Shown piece after piece: positions 14,917 to 22,565 of a stretch of 29,104 nucleotides of DNA (positions are counted from its first letter, which is position 1; every line of letters begins with the position of its first letter). The position numbers were made by a program, and so were the translations under genes. Below the pieces are notes generated by a model. The model was not told where the DNA came from and did no database searches. It saw only the letters and a list, made by a program, of their open reading frames with translations. This DNA comes from a virus, in the IMG/VR virus record IMGVR_UViG_3300031523_000005, positions 1 to 29,104 of that record; one strand, 5' to 3'.

Positions 14917-16475
14917 GAAGCATTATTACTATTGGTGGAGGAGTTATTACCGAGAGAATCTCCTGTGCCATTGGGCATACCTGACTCTAATGCTTGTCCA
15001 CTTTTGGTGGTCATCTCACCCAGTAACTCAGTTAACTCTTCTTTAGAAGTATTCTCAGGTATACGGTAAGTAAATCCTGACTTCTCTAGTAGCTCATTAA
15101 TAGAGCCTACCGTCTTAGGGAACAATCCTGTGGCACCTAATCTTTGTGCCCACTTACCTAACTCATCAATAGAGGCAGGAGACATTGCACCTGCTTTTAC
15201 CTTAGGCATTTCTGCAAAAGTTAGTTCCCATTCGTTTAATCTAAACAACTGAGGTATAAGGTTCATGTTCCAAGACTCTTCTATTACAGAGATATCTCTT
15301 TCGATGAAGTGGTAATGAAGATTAGTTTGACCTTCTAGTTGGTTATAACCACCACTACTATCATTACTGATCAGGTTAGAGGCACCAAAAGTAGAATATA
15401 TAAACTTACGTCTTTGTTCTACAAGTTTCTCAAGGTCGAAGTTCTTACCACCACCATCAACACCTAAGAACTTTATTTCAAATTCTTTAGCACCACTACC
15501 TGCCTCATTGAATGTATCAGAAGGCATGATCATGGAAGCTTGGTCACCAGCATGTAGGTTAGCCATACTTTCTTTTAATTCTGCTACCATTCTACCAGCA
15601 TCACTGCTGGGGTCGGCTGCTGCATCATTAAGTATACTTGCAGGAAGAAGTAATATTGGAGTACCAGCTAAATCTTTACTAACACCAACAGAGGTCAAGT
15701 CTTGTAGTAATACTTTCTCTCTCCAAGCTGTGTAACAAGATTCAAAAGGAGATCTACCAAAAGGTTGAGCATCTGTAGCGCTATAAGTAGTAAGTAATAC
15801 TTTACTTATAGGTATAGATATATAGCCTTGAGGGTTACCTACTTTAGTTGTCAACATATTACCAGAGTTTTTAAAAGCATTCGTGCTTTGCCTCATCTCG
15901 GTAATCTTGTTGCCGCCTTGAGTAAGAACAAAAGGTTCTCGTTCGTATAAAGTAAGAGGTGAAATATAGTTTAACTTCTTAATCTTCCAAGCTGGTAATC
16001 CTGATGGAGTAGTTGCCCACTCACCATAGCTTCTTTCGAATATCTTTTCAAAAGGCGCTACACCATCTCTTTTAAACTCAATAGCACTACGAGCAATACT
16101 ACGGACACTTTGATTTTGTAAGTGATTTAGATTCCATTTAAGAAACTCTGCTGCTTGCCTACTGGTCTCAGAGGTATTGTCAAACTCAACACTATAGTTG
16201 GAGAAAGCTTCTTCTACAAAAACAGCGTTAGTAGTGAAAGCATCTGAGACACTATCATCTAACATCATTAGTTGAAAAGTTTTTAAACGTTGGGACTCGG
16301 AGAGTTCAAAAGGTTTTAGTATGTCAACTACTTGTTTAACAAATTCTATACCTACTGTGCCAGTTTCACTTTTGTTAGCTCGTTGCTCTACTGTAGCTTT
16401 ATTAATATGGCTCTTATTAGCAATACTCTTATCAGAGTTGTTAGTAGAACGCTTCCTACTTTTGTTCTTTCGCAC
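14913..16475 (-). CDS. Portal protein
   Basis: This 520-residue protein starts with GTG at 16475, preceded by AAAGGAG 10 nt upstream and starting only 12 nt after the end of the tRNA. After a Lys/Ser/Asn-rich, probably disordered leader (1-40) come L-M-M-L-D-D-S-V-S-D-A-F, an E-A-F-S-N-Y-S-V-E-F wing segment, A-I-E-F-K-R-D-G-V-A-P-F-E-K-I-F-E, Y-I-S-P-L-T-L-Y, a stem G-R-S-P-F-E-S-C-Y-T-A-W-R-E-K, and F-I-Y-S-T-F-G-A-S-N-L. These match DUF935-type/T4-like portal architecture. It forms the dodecameric DNA channel and packaging motor dock. A Ser/Asn-rich tail ends the protein. Position directly after terL supports the call. Confidence 0.86.
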   Translation of the reverse strand: MRKNKSRKRSTNNSDKSIANKSHINKATVEQRANKSETGTVGIEFVKQVVDILKPFELSESQRLKTFQLMMLDDSVSDAFTTNAVFVEEAFSNYSVEFDNTSETSRQAAEFLKWNLNHLQNQSVRSIARSAIEFKRDGVAPFEKIFERSYGEWATTPSGLPAWKIKKLNYISPLTLYEREPFVLTQGGNKITEMRQSTNAFKNSGNMLTTKVGNPQGYISIPISKVLLTTYSATDAQPFGRSPFESCYTAWREKVLLQDLTSVGVSKDLAGTPILLLPASILNDAAADPSSDAGRMVAELKESMANLHAGDQASMIMPSDTFNEAGSGAKEFEIKFLGVDGGGKNFDLEKLVEQRRKFIYSTFGASNLISNDSSGGYNQLEGQTNLHYHFIERDISVIEESWNMNLIPQLFRLNEWELTFAEMPKVKAGAMSPASIDELGKWAQRLGATGLFPKTVGSINELLEKSGFTYRIPENTSKEELTELLGEMTTKSGQALESGMPNGTGDSLGNNSSTNSNNAS

Positions 16476-16498
16476 TAGGTTGCAACTCCTTTATGTTG

Positions 16499-16574
16499 TG
16501 GTGCTGATAGTAGGAGTCGAACCCACGACATCTTCATTACAAGTGAAGCGCTCTACCTACTGAGCTATATCAGC
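16499..16574 (-). tRNA. tRNA-Thr (anticodon TGT)
   Basis: A full cloverleaf can be drawn: acceptor GCTGATA/TATCAGC, D stem GCTC/GAGC, anticodon stem CTTCA/TGAAG with loop CTTGTAA (anticodon TGT, reading ACA), and T stem GTGGG/CCTAC with loop TTCGACT. The discriminator A and a CCA end are encoded (16502-16499). It sits in the leader of the portal mRNA, just after the promoter at 16651-16679. Confidence 0.95.
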
Positions 16575-16650
16575 TAAATTTGGTTAGGTCGGGAGATTTT
16601 CAGGTAAATAATCAAATGTTTTGAAAAACTCCTTTCCTGTTATAATACTC

Positions 16651-16679
16651 ATTATACCAGCATTATCCCATACCGTCAA
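16651..16679 (-). promoter_or_regulatory. Sigma-70-type promoter for tRNA-Thr and portal
   Basis: TTGACG at 16679-16674, 17-bp spacer, TATAAT at 16656-16651, with an extended -10 (TG one base before TATAAT). The tRNA begins 76 nt downstream. Confidence 0.85.
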
Positions 16680-16708
16680 CAAAGTGGTATAATCGTTGCA
16701 TATAATAG

Positions 16709-18514
16709 CTATTTTGTACGATTACGATGCTCCGCGAGGAGCGTAGGGTTATTCATGTTGGGTATGGAGACTGGTTTGGATACCCTTTCTCTGGATATAA
16801 AATTAAAAGCAGAACCTGCTGCATCTAATAAATCATCTTTGTATCCATTATTCTTATCTCCATCAAAGTTTTCCAGTTCAAGGTATAGGTAATCTAATAC
16901 TTTACGATCAAAAGAATCAGTGACAAAGAAAACAAAACCATTATGACAGGCAGCACAGAAAGGTTCGAACTTCTTTATCTTACCTTTGTTATAAGCCATT
17001 GGATCTTTTTTAACGATAAAACCTTCTTCTTGTAAGTCCTTAGAGTGTTGTTCTAGCTCAATTTTTCCTGCTTGAGCTGGATCTTGAGGGAGTACTATGA
17101 TAGTATCACTGCCATCTAAGTTCGCTTGATCAAGTATAAGCTGGTTTCTTGCGCCCACTTTTTTCCTAAACCTACTTAATTGTCTATCCTCTTCATCCTT
17201 AATATAGTTACCAAAGACATAGTAGTTCTTGTTAACATCTTTACCTATTGAAACACTAGCTGTGTAATCTGGGTCATAACTACTTTCTTTAGATTTCTCC
17301 ACACATGCCTTATCCCATCCTCTACACAGTTTTAGGTTATTAGGTACTTCTGCTAAAGTCACTTCATTTATTGTAGTTCTTTCCCATACACCATTGCTAG
17401 CTTTCTGATAATGCCAGTTGCCATCTAATAACATTGCTGCATTGGCAGGGTCATTAGCTTGTAAGTCATCAGCATATTCAGGGTTATTAGCTAACATTAG
17501 GGGGTTGTCTACAAGACTAGAACTTACTGCTGTATATGCTCGTGGTTTACTACTAGGGAATCGTTCTCTTAAGTCTTCTTCAGCCCAAGATGTATGTATC
17601 TCTCCTCTATCAAACACATAATATCTTAGTCTACCATTAAGACTCCTATCTAGAACACCGTACCTTGAATCATTTTCATCTTGTATGATAAAAGCTTCAA
17701 GGTATTTACTTTTTACAAAATGGTTTGGGTCGGGGTTCATCGAACAACGGATGAATGAAGGGTATTTAGAGTTACTCCGCATACGAGTACGGATATAATT
17801 GTAACTACCCTCATCAAAATGCGTAAATTCGTCAAAAAATGCTGCTGAGAGTTGTGCCCCCTGCCAGTTTTCTACTGCATCTTTCTCTGAAGTGAGGTAT
17901 GAAAATTCTACGGTAGCTCCGCTAGGAAAGGTTATCTTATAATTGCCTTGGCTATCTATTATTTTTGCTTTACCTTTATACTTCCCCTTATTCTTACCCG
18001 TTTGATGTATTAATAGCGGGCGGTACATAGACTTAGCTTCTTTCCAAAGTGAACGACTCAATTGTTTCAGTGTCTTTCTGAAACAAACACCATACCATTC
18101 TGGATCATCAACGAAGCGCAGTATATACAAAAGAAGGGCAAAAGATTTCCCACCACCCAGTGGGTTGTTATGTAGCTCGTTAAACTACTCTGGTATTTCT
18201 ACCAGTATCGGACTATATCTTCAGTATGTTTATACTGCCTTCCGTTTCGACTTCACTTGAAGCCTACTCTACTCACTTACCCGATAACGTAATTATCTTC
18301 TGCTTTCGATAGTCTCTGAACGTTCCCCTAACGAGGCTTCGCTGCTGATTACCTACATCTTAATGTTTAGGTTTCCAGACAATTAAAAAGGTTTAATGCG
18401 ACCAGTGGATTTTTAAGCCGCACCACCATAAAATACTAAAGGTATCTCTGGTGGGATATTCATAAAAGTCTCCTGCGAGCCTATTTGGGGTCGCAAAATG
18501 CTATTTCTACTCAT
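16709..18514 (-). CDS. terL: Terminase large subunit, interrupted by a group I intron (exons 18514-18416 and 18157-16709)
   Basis: This is the ATPase-nuclease of the DNA packaging motor. Exon 1 (33 codons) starts M-S-R-N-S-I-L-R-P-Q-I-G-S-Q-E with GAGGA 7 nt upstream and ends F-Y-G-G-A-A. Exon 2 resumes with G-G-G-K-S-F-A-L-L. Joined, they restore the Walker A motif G-G-A-A-G-G-G-K-S at residues 30-38 in a 515-residue protein. Walker B is A-A-F-F-D-E at 138-143 (D142, E143). The nuclease acidic residues lie in R-G-W-D-K-A, L-P-Q-D-P and K-D-D-L-L-D-A-A-G-S. Without splicing, exon 1 runs into TAA and only a 35-codon peptide is made. The ATG at 18130 in exon 2 is not a true start: it lacks the P-loop. 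Confidence 0.92.
18158..18415 (-). ncRNA. Group I intron (IA-like, td-related) in terL
   Basis: This 258-nt insertion has the group I hallmarks. P1: exon end GCGGCT pairs with intron GGTCGC, closing on the required U-G wobble. P10: exon 2 GGTGG pairs with intron CCACT just before the guide. The P7 strands are AGACTA (near 18310-18315) and ATAGTCC within AAGATATAGTCC. TCGAAACG between them and the CTGGTA-GAAA-TACCAG hairpin (P9, GAAA loop) also fit T4 td-like introns. The last base is G. It has no ORF of its own. The splice sites are fixed by both base pairing and the restored Walker A codons. Confidence 0.93.
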
Positions 18515-19260
18515 TATTTTTCCTCGTCTCTTACTCTTCCATGATTGTCATGGTAACCTAATGGTACCTCTGCCTCTTTCCTAGCTTCAATAGCTTCCTC
18601 TACGGTATTGTATGTACCTATATGAGTCTGCTTCCCATTTAATGTTATGCTAGCTATGAATCTACCTGATCTAACCTTATATACACCACTTTGACCGTAC
18701 TTATTATTAGTGTATAATGTTAAGTTTCTCATATTAGTTTTATGTGTAACGGCTCTTAGGTTCATAACCCTGTTGTCAAGACCATCCCCGTTTTCATGGT
18801 CTGTTACTAAATCCGCAGGGGTGTCTAGTATTAACCTGTGAAGAGCTACTCTCTTATTATCTATCTTAGCGTAGGTATAATAATTCTTGCTATGAGGGGC
18901 TTTGTATGCATACCATTTGTTTCTAGTCATATATTTGTAGTACATATCGGTGTCTACCGTACAGAATTTATTTGTAAAGGTTTCTGTGGAAACATCTACT
19001 ACTGTTAGTCCACCATCTATATGTGTTACTGTGTTGACTCTGCAGGAACAACCATTACCACAACCCATACCTTTTACTTTATTCTTTACATGGGTAGATG
19101 AGGTGACCAGTTTCTTGTTGCACAAAGTACATTCTACATCCCACATAGGGTGTTTTCCTTTTTTCTCTACAAAAGATAATACTAATATATCTCCGTATAC
19201 CTTTCCAGTTAAATCCATAAAGGCTTTATTCTTTTTTAATTCTTCTAGTGTTTTACTCAC
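18514..19260 (-). CDS. HNH-AP2 homing endonuclease next to terL
   Basis: This 248-residue protein starts with GTG at 19260 behind GGAG. Residues 18-73 hold a zinc-ribbon-like part (W-D-V-E-C-T-L-C at 40-47, G-C-G-N-G-C-S-C at 66-73). The HNH nuclease has A-L-H-R-L at 139-143, T-D-H-E-N-G-D-G at 153-160 and N-R-V-M-N-L-R at 163-169. Residues 190-231 form an AP2-type DNA-binding domain (S-G-V-Y-K-V...F-I-A-S-I...H-I-G-T-Y-x-T-x-E-E-A). Its TAA shares one base with the terL ATG. It has its own strong promoter. Its position beside an intron that lacks an ORF suggests it may help that intron spread. HNH-AP2 identity is secure; the link to the intron is inference. Confidence 0.88.
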   Translation of the reverse strand: MSKTLEELKKNKAFMDLTGKVYGDILVLSFVEKKGKHPMWDVECTLCNKKLVTSSTHVKNKVKGMGCGNGCSCRVNTVTHIDGGLTVVDVSTETFTNKFCTVDTDMYYKYMTRNKWYAYKAPHSKNYYTYAKIDNKRVALHRLILDTPADLVTDHENGDGLDNRVMNLRAVTHKTNMRNLTLYTNNKYGQSGVYKVRSGRFIASITLNGKQTHIGTYNTVEEAIEARKEAEVPLGYHDNHGRVRDEEK

Positions 19261-19292
19261 TTTATTCTCCTCTTTGTTTATAGCATATAACT

Positions 19293-19321
19293 ATTATAAC
19301 ATATAAAACACTTACTGACAA
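19293..19321 (-). promoter_or_regulatory. Sigma-70 promoter for the endonuclease-terL unit
   Basis: TTGTCA at 19321-19316, 17-bp spacer, TATAAT at 19298-19293, plus an extended -10 TG. It lies 33 nt upstream of the GTG of the endonuclease gene, so endonuclease and terL would share one transcript. Confidence 0.83.
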
Positions 19322-19339
19322 CCCTCACTGTGGGCTTAC

Positions 19340-19540
19340 TTACCCATCACCTTCCTCCTCTGGAGCACCTGTACTCTCACACAACATACTCTTGTAAATA
19401 GCTTCTTGGTAAGCTTCTATATCTTTACACCACTCGTCTATAATAGGTATACCTCCTACTATCTCATGCAAGATATAACTAGGATAATCATAATCTTTTT
19501 CAGTGTCAGATTTAGGGTACTTAATGTTTTTATCTGACAT
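19340..19540 (-). CDS. Small acidic protein, unknown
   Basis: This 66-residue protein starts with AGAGGT 7 nt before ATG and overlaps the previous gene by 11 nt. The sequence is acidic and Tyr-rich (Y-P-K-S-D-T-E-K-D-Y-D-Y-P-S-Y) with a predicted helix (I-D-E-W-C-K-D-I-E-A-Y-Q-E-A-I-Y) and a Glu-rich end. I do not recognise it. Position just before the terminase unit makes a packaging accessory role possible, but nothing in the sequence shows it. Confidence 0.6.
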   Translation of the reverse strand: MSDKNIKYPKSDTEKDYDYPSYILHEIVGGIPIIDEWCKDIEAYQEAIYKSMLCESTGAPEEEGDG

Positions 19541-19868
19541 AAGATTTACCTCTGATGTATAACTCAGCAGCTACTCTTTCTACAGCTATGATACTATCAA
19601 ATCTCATACCCTGCATGGTATCTGCATTTCCCTTCTTTACAAAGTAATATTTATTGCCTTTACGATAATCTTTATGTACTTCTAATAGTTTACTTGCCGA
19701 ATCAAGATTACTACTATAGAGTACCAGCACTTCTTTCTTCTTCAATAGATTATCCAGTATCCCTGCCTCTTTCTTAACCCTTTTAAAGTCAAAACTTATA
19801 GGGTTAAGGAAAGCTTGCCCATCGAAGAATTCTTCTTGTCCTTGTATATAATCATTTTCTTTACTCAT
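19530..19868 (-). CDS. Unrecognised 112-residue protein
   Basis: A strong AAAGGAG lies 8 nt before the ATG at 19868. The protein has a Lys/Leu-rich helix (F-K-R-V-K-K-E-A-G-I-L-D-N-L-L-K-K-K), a strand L-V-L-Y-S-S-N, and M-Q-G-M-R-F-D-S-I-I-A-V-E-R near residues 86-99. The last motif faintly resembles the Walker B neighbourhood of helicases and terminases, but no P-loop is present and the length is too short for an ATPase. It lies between a terminator/leader region and the terL unit. A small terminase role is a guess from position only. Confidence 0.6.
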   Translation of the reverse strand: MSKENDYIQGQEEFFDGQAFLNPISFDFKRVKKEAGILDNLLKKKEVLVLYSSNLDSASKLLEVHKDYRKGNKYYFVKKGNADTMQGMRFDSIIAVERVAAELYIRGKSYVR

Positions 19869-20073
19869 ACTCTCTCTCCTTTGTCCTCACGGACATAAAT
19901 TAATAATAGGTTGGTTGTGTAGACCACAATTTACCTTGTAACTGACTCATTGAGCTAGTTCAATACTATTCGTACAAGCACCATTTAAAGGGTTTACTGG
20001 CTCCTAGCACTACCTTCCTACCCTATAACTCAAGTATACACTACTCTCACTAAAATGCAACTATATTACAAAC
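19869..20073 (-). promoter_or_regulatory. Leader region with possible promoter (20033-20060)
   Basis: This is a gene-free stretch between a terminator and the gene at 19868. TTGCAT (20060-20055), a 16-bp spacer and TATACT (20038-20033) make a moderate promoter, giving a leader of about 155 nt. Just upstream of the Shine-Dalgarno site is a hairpin GTCC-GTGA-GGAC with a GNRA loop, which could affect translation. I see no tRNA or ORF in it. Confidence 0.5.
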
Positions 20074-20109
20074 ACAAAAGCGGCAACCCCAAAGGATCAC
20101 CGCTTTTTA
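20074..20109 (-). terminator. Rho-independent terminator
   Basis: Directly after the stop at 20110, AAAAGCGG pairs with CCGCTTTT, with further partial pairing of GATCC and GGGTT inside. The stem is flanked by A and T runs on either side, so it could also work on the opposite strand. Confidence 0.85.
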
Positions 20110-20394
20110 TTATTGCTTATTTCTACTTAGTGCTTTACTTTCTTCACGTATACTGCGTCTAACTATACACCACTCTATTGCTTTCTTACAGTGGTCTTCT
20201 TGCCAGAAGAAGATAGCATTGATCCACTTCTCAGCTTTCAATGCCCAAGGTTTACCTAATGTAGCATGGTAACCTACTCTACCTGATATTGTATGATCAG
20301 GATCTCCACCCAGTAAAGTGTTAACTATTTGATCTGCTAATATTAAGAGGTTGAATAAGTATTTACCTACCCTGCGCCCTATAACTTTTAACAT
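20110..20394 (-). CDS. Small conserved phage protein, often near lysis genes (function unknown)
   Basis: This 94-residue protein contains I-L-A-D-Q-I-V-N-T-L-L-G-G-D-P-D-H-T-I-S-G-R-V near residues 18-40 and D-H-C-K-K-A-I-E-W near 67-75. This pattern recurs in small phage and prophage proteins, commonly close to holin or endolysin genes, whose function I do not know. There is an amphipathic to hydrophobic segment near the N-terminus (Y-L-F-N-L-L-I-L-A) but no clear signal peptide. The start overlaps the preceding gene by 7 nt and lacks a Shine-Dalgarno site, so it probably relies on re-initiation. A strong terminator follows it. Confidence 0.7.
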   Translation of the reverse strand: MLKVIGRRVGKYLFNLLILADQIVNTLLGGDPDHTISGRVGYHATLGKPWALKAEKWINAIFFWQEDHCKKAIEWCIVRRSIREESKALSRNKQ

Positions 20395-20720
20395 ATACAG
20401 GGTATGCTTAGATTATTGAGACATTTATTGGTAAGTACATACTCATCACCTACAGGGTATGTAGCGTTAATACCTTCTATAACTAAATATGTTGGTACAT
20501 CAACTGATGTTGTAACTGAACCTAGATTGAGCTGTAGTTGTGTATCCGAGTTAACTGCAACTATTGTAGGGTTACCTGTAAGTGTGTAGACAGTACCTGC
20601 CCAACTAACATTTATCTCAGTAAAGCCACTTAATCCAAAAGAAGGATCGCTAGGTACAGAAAAAGTAAAGTTTATTATAAGAGGGTTTGCTTTGTTAGGT
20701 ATTACTGTATTTAAAGACAT
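20388..20720 (-). CDS. Small beta-sandwich protein, probably virion
   Basis: This 110-residue protein has alternating strands: I-I-N-F-T-F-S-V, F-T-E-I-N-V-S-W-A-G-T-V-Y, L-Q-L-N-L-G-S-V, T-Y-L-V-I-E-G-I-N. It looks like an Ig-like domain of the kind used in tail or baseplate accessory proteins. The C-terminus is Cys-containing (K-C-L-N-N-L-S-I-P-C-I-C). It follows two other virion-like genes closely and overlaps the next gene. I do not recognise a named family. Confidence 0.6.
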   Translation of the reverse strand: MSLNTVIPNKANPLIINFTFSVPSDPSFGLSGFTEINVSWAGTVYTLTGNPTIVAVNSDTQLQLNLGSVTTSVDVPTYLVIEGINATYPVGDEYVLTNKCLNNLSIPCIC

Positions 20721-20731
20721 ACCTTAGTTCC

Positions 20732-21184
20732 TTATACTGTACGTGTTACCTTACTAATACCACCAGCAGCTACTGTATAGGTTAAACCTTGAGTAGTGTC
20801 AGCAGGGGTAGTACCACCATCTGTTGTTAAATCTATGATTTCAAGTCCATCTTTGTTAGGACTTGTATCATTATAGATAAAAATTGCCTTACCTGTAGTA
20901 GGATTAGCTGCGTCTGCTGCGAAAGAGTAATCATCTCCATCTATAGTAGATATAGCCCCTGCTCTTGTCCAAGTAGTATTAGCAATAGTGGTATTTGCTA
21001 CATACAACCCTACACTAGCTACTTGAGTAAAACTGGAAAGTTGTGGAGATGCCATATCCGCATCTGTTGTTGTGTAACTGTCTGTAATAATAACCCACTT
21101 GAATACGTCTGTTGAGTTGTTATAGGCACCGTTACCTGATTCAAGATCATACTCACTGAATCGTTTAGAGTCACTTCTAGCCAT
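20732..21184 (-). CDS. Virion structural protein, beta-rich
   Basis: This 150-residue protein starts at 21184 with TTAGGAG about 9 nt upstream. It reads M-A-R-S-D-S-K-R-F-S-E-Y-D, then V-F-K-W-V-I-I-T-D-S-Y, and ends V-A-A-G-G-I-S-K-V-T-R-T-V. The middle is Thr/Asp/Ala-rich with turns such as T-I-D-G-D-D-Y-S-F. The 'Fkwvi..d.....d.a.P..ss...v.......' pattern is one I have seen in small tail or neck proteins of several phages, but I cannot name a family. No enzymatic motif. Confidence 0.6.
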   Translation of the reverse strand: MARSDSKRFSEYDLESGNGAYNNSTDVFKWVIITDSYTTTDADMASPQLSSFTQVASVGLYVANTTIANTTWTRAGAISTIDGDDYSFAADAANPTTGKAIFIYNDTSPNKDGLEIIDLTTDGGTTPADTTQGLTYTVAAGGISKVTRTV

Positions 21185-21251
21185 TATTTTATTCTCCTAA
21201 GAATATTTATTTAAAATTTAATTTGTCATGTGATCTTTAATTTAGATATGA

Positions 21252-22565
21252 CTATGGATTTCCATAAGATACCGTGATACCTTCTGTTACATAAGATGGG
21301 GTTATTCCTCCATCTGAGTATGCTATTGTGAAACTCTCTATAACAAAAACACTACCTAGTAGAATATTAGGATTTATAGATTCACTAATACTCTCTGTAG
21401 TGTTAGGTGTTATAGTTAAACCAAACGATAAGTTTATAGTTGGGTTTATAGCTTCACTTTGTGATTCTGTTAGTATTGGGCTTAAATCTACTGTTCCTGT
21501 AAGTACTATAGAAGGGTTTATCGCTTCAGTGATACTCTCAGTTATATTAGGCACAATACTGATAGGTACAGATAAAGAAATAATAGCTGGTATTGCTTCG
21601 CTACTGCTTTCAGTAATAGTAGGTGTTAGTACTATAGTATCTGTAAGAGATATCGTAGGTGATACTGAGGTAGTCTCAGACTCTGTTACAGCAGGGTTTA
21701 TTGATACCACTAAACCTAATACTATTGTAGGTGATATAGCCTCAGATTCACTCTCTGTGGTCTGCGGGGTTAATTGTACCTTACTCGTAATAATTAAAGT
21801 GGGGTTTACTGACTCACTAACACTTTCTGTAACAACTGGGTTGATAGCTACAAGAGAAGTTAGATCCACTGAGGGGTTTATTGCTTCACTTGTACTTTCA
21901 GTTATGTTAGGTAGTAAAGATATATTAGCTGTTAAACTAATTATAGGTGATATTGAGTTACTCTGGGATTCTGTTGTAATGGGACTTAGAGTTACACCTC
22001 CTCCCCCACCTAGTACATCAGCATTGTAAGTCGATATAAAATCAGTAGTTGAGTCTGTATTGAATGCTACAATACCTTGTTTTGTTTCTGTCTGAAATAC
22101 AGATTCTGTTATGTCCGAGCCTTGCTGTACCCCATCTTCATAAAACCTTATTGTTGTACCTTCGGCTTCTATTCTGTAAACTCGACCAGCAATACCTTGC
22201 ATTGTAAATAGATTAGTTGTATTTCCTGATACAACTTTGACTAGTCGCATACCTGCGCCACCAGTACCTGCCAATAGCCAACCAATAAAGTTGGCAGAAT
22301 CTTGCGCTCTCAGTACCACATATCGACCATTCTGAGCGCTTAGTGTAGAAAGCTCAGCTTCTACGTAGCAATCTGCATCACCTAGATCATCGGATCTTAC
22401 AAATGTGCGCGCTACTGCTGTTGATACTAGTGAGTTATTTAGTGCTCTAACTACTAAGTTTGAACTATCACCAGAATCTAAAGTCCAAGCGGTACCAACA
22501 TTAGGTACATGTAGAGTTAGTAATGTGTCACTTGACTCCGTATACGTATCTTCAAAAGCAGCCAT
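21252..22565 (-). CDS. LamG/ConA-like protein with nine 24-residue repeats
   Basis: This 437-residue protein has three parts. Residues 1-185 look like a concanavalin A-like lectin/glucanase sandwich: C-Y-V-E-A-E-L-S-T, Y-V-V-L-R-A-Q-D-S-A-N-F-I-G, Y-R-I-E-A-E-G-T-T-I-R-F-Y-E-D-G. A G-G-G-G-G linker follows. Residues 192-407 are nine repeats of exactly 24 residues, each with L/I-x-P-x-x-T-E-S-x-S-E-A-I-N-P-x-I-x-L. A 30-residue beta tail closes the protein. The protein is acidic and Ser/Thr-rich, with no signal peptide. A surface-exposed virion fibre that binds carbohydrate is plausible. ORF start and repeats are directly seen; the binding role is inference. Confidence 0.75.
   Translation of the reverse strand: MAAFEDTYTESSDTLLTLHVPNVGTAWTLDSGDSSNLVVRALNNSLVSTAVARTFVRSDDLGDADCYVEAELSTLSAQNGRYVVLRAQDSANFIGWLLAGTGGAGMRLVKVVSGNTTNLFTMQGIAGRVYRIEAEGTTIRFYEDGVQQGSDITESVFQTETKQGIVAFNTDSTTDFISTYNADVLGGGGGVTLSPITTESQSNSISPIISLTANISLLPNITESTSEAINPSVDLTSLVAINPVVTESVSESVNPTLIITSKVQLTPQTTESESEAISPTIVLGLVVSINPAVTESETTSVSPTISLTDTIVLTPTITESSSEAIPAIISLSVPISIVPNITESITEAINPSIVLTGTVDLSPILTESQSEAINPTINLSFGLTITPNTTESISESINPNILLGSVFVIESFTIAYSDGGITPSYVTEGITVSYGNP
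21345..21992 (-). repeat. Nine 72-bp coding repeats
   Basis: These are codons 192-407 of the gene at 21252-22565. The protein repeats are exactly 24 residues with no indels, but at DNA level copies are diverged, so they are old or under selection. They could still be a site of unequal recombination. Confidence 0.85.

Noticed and set aside
16720-16745. Hairpin GCTCC-TCGC-GGAGC near the end of terL as a terminator
   Set aside because: It lies inside the coding sequence and has no following U-run.
16709-18130. Terminase starting at the ATG at 18130
   Set aside because: This start lacks the Walker A motif, which is present just upstream in the same frame after the intron; the spliced form gives a complete terminase.
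18416-18463. Internal terL start at 18463 behind AGGAG
   Set aside because: The upstream residues R-P-Q-I-G-S-Q-E match the conserved N-terminus of terminases (R-P-Q-x-G-P-Q), so the start at 18514 is kept.
19869-19900. Hammerhead-ribozyme-like segment (GTCCGTGAGGAC followed by AAA)
   Set aside because: It resembles hammerhead stem II, but the required CTGATGA before it is absent and no cleavage stem is seen; it is just a GNRA-loop hairpin.
19920-19990. Possible second tRNA (TAGCTCAATGAGTC D-arm-like stretch)
   Set aside because: No T arm (G-TTC-x-A-x-x-C) or matching acceptor stem could be found.
21328-22029. Plus-strand open frame of 233 codons
   Set aside because: It is the mirror of the 24-residue repeat region; it has no ribosome site, and all supported genes are on the minus strand.
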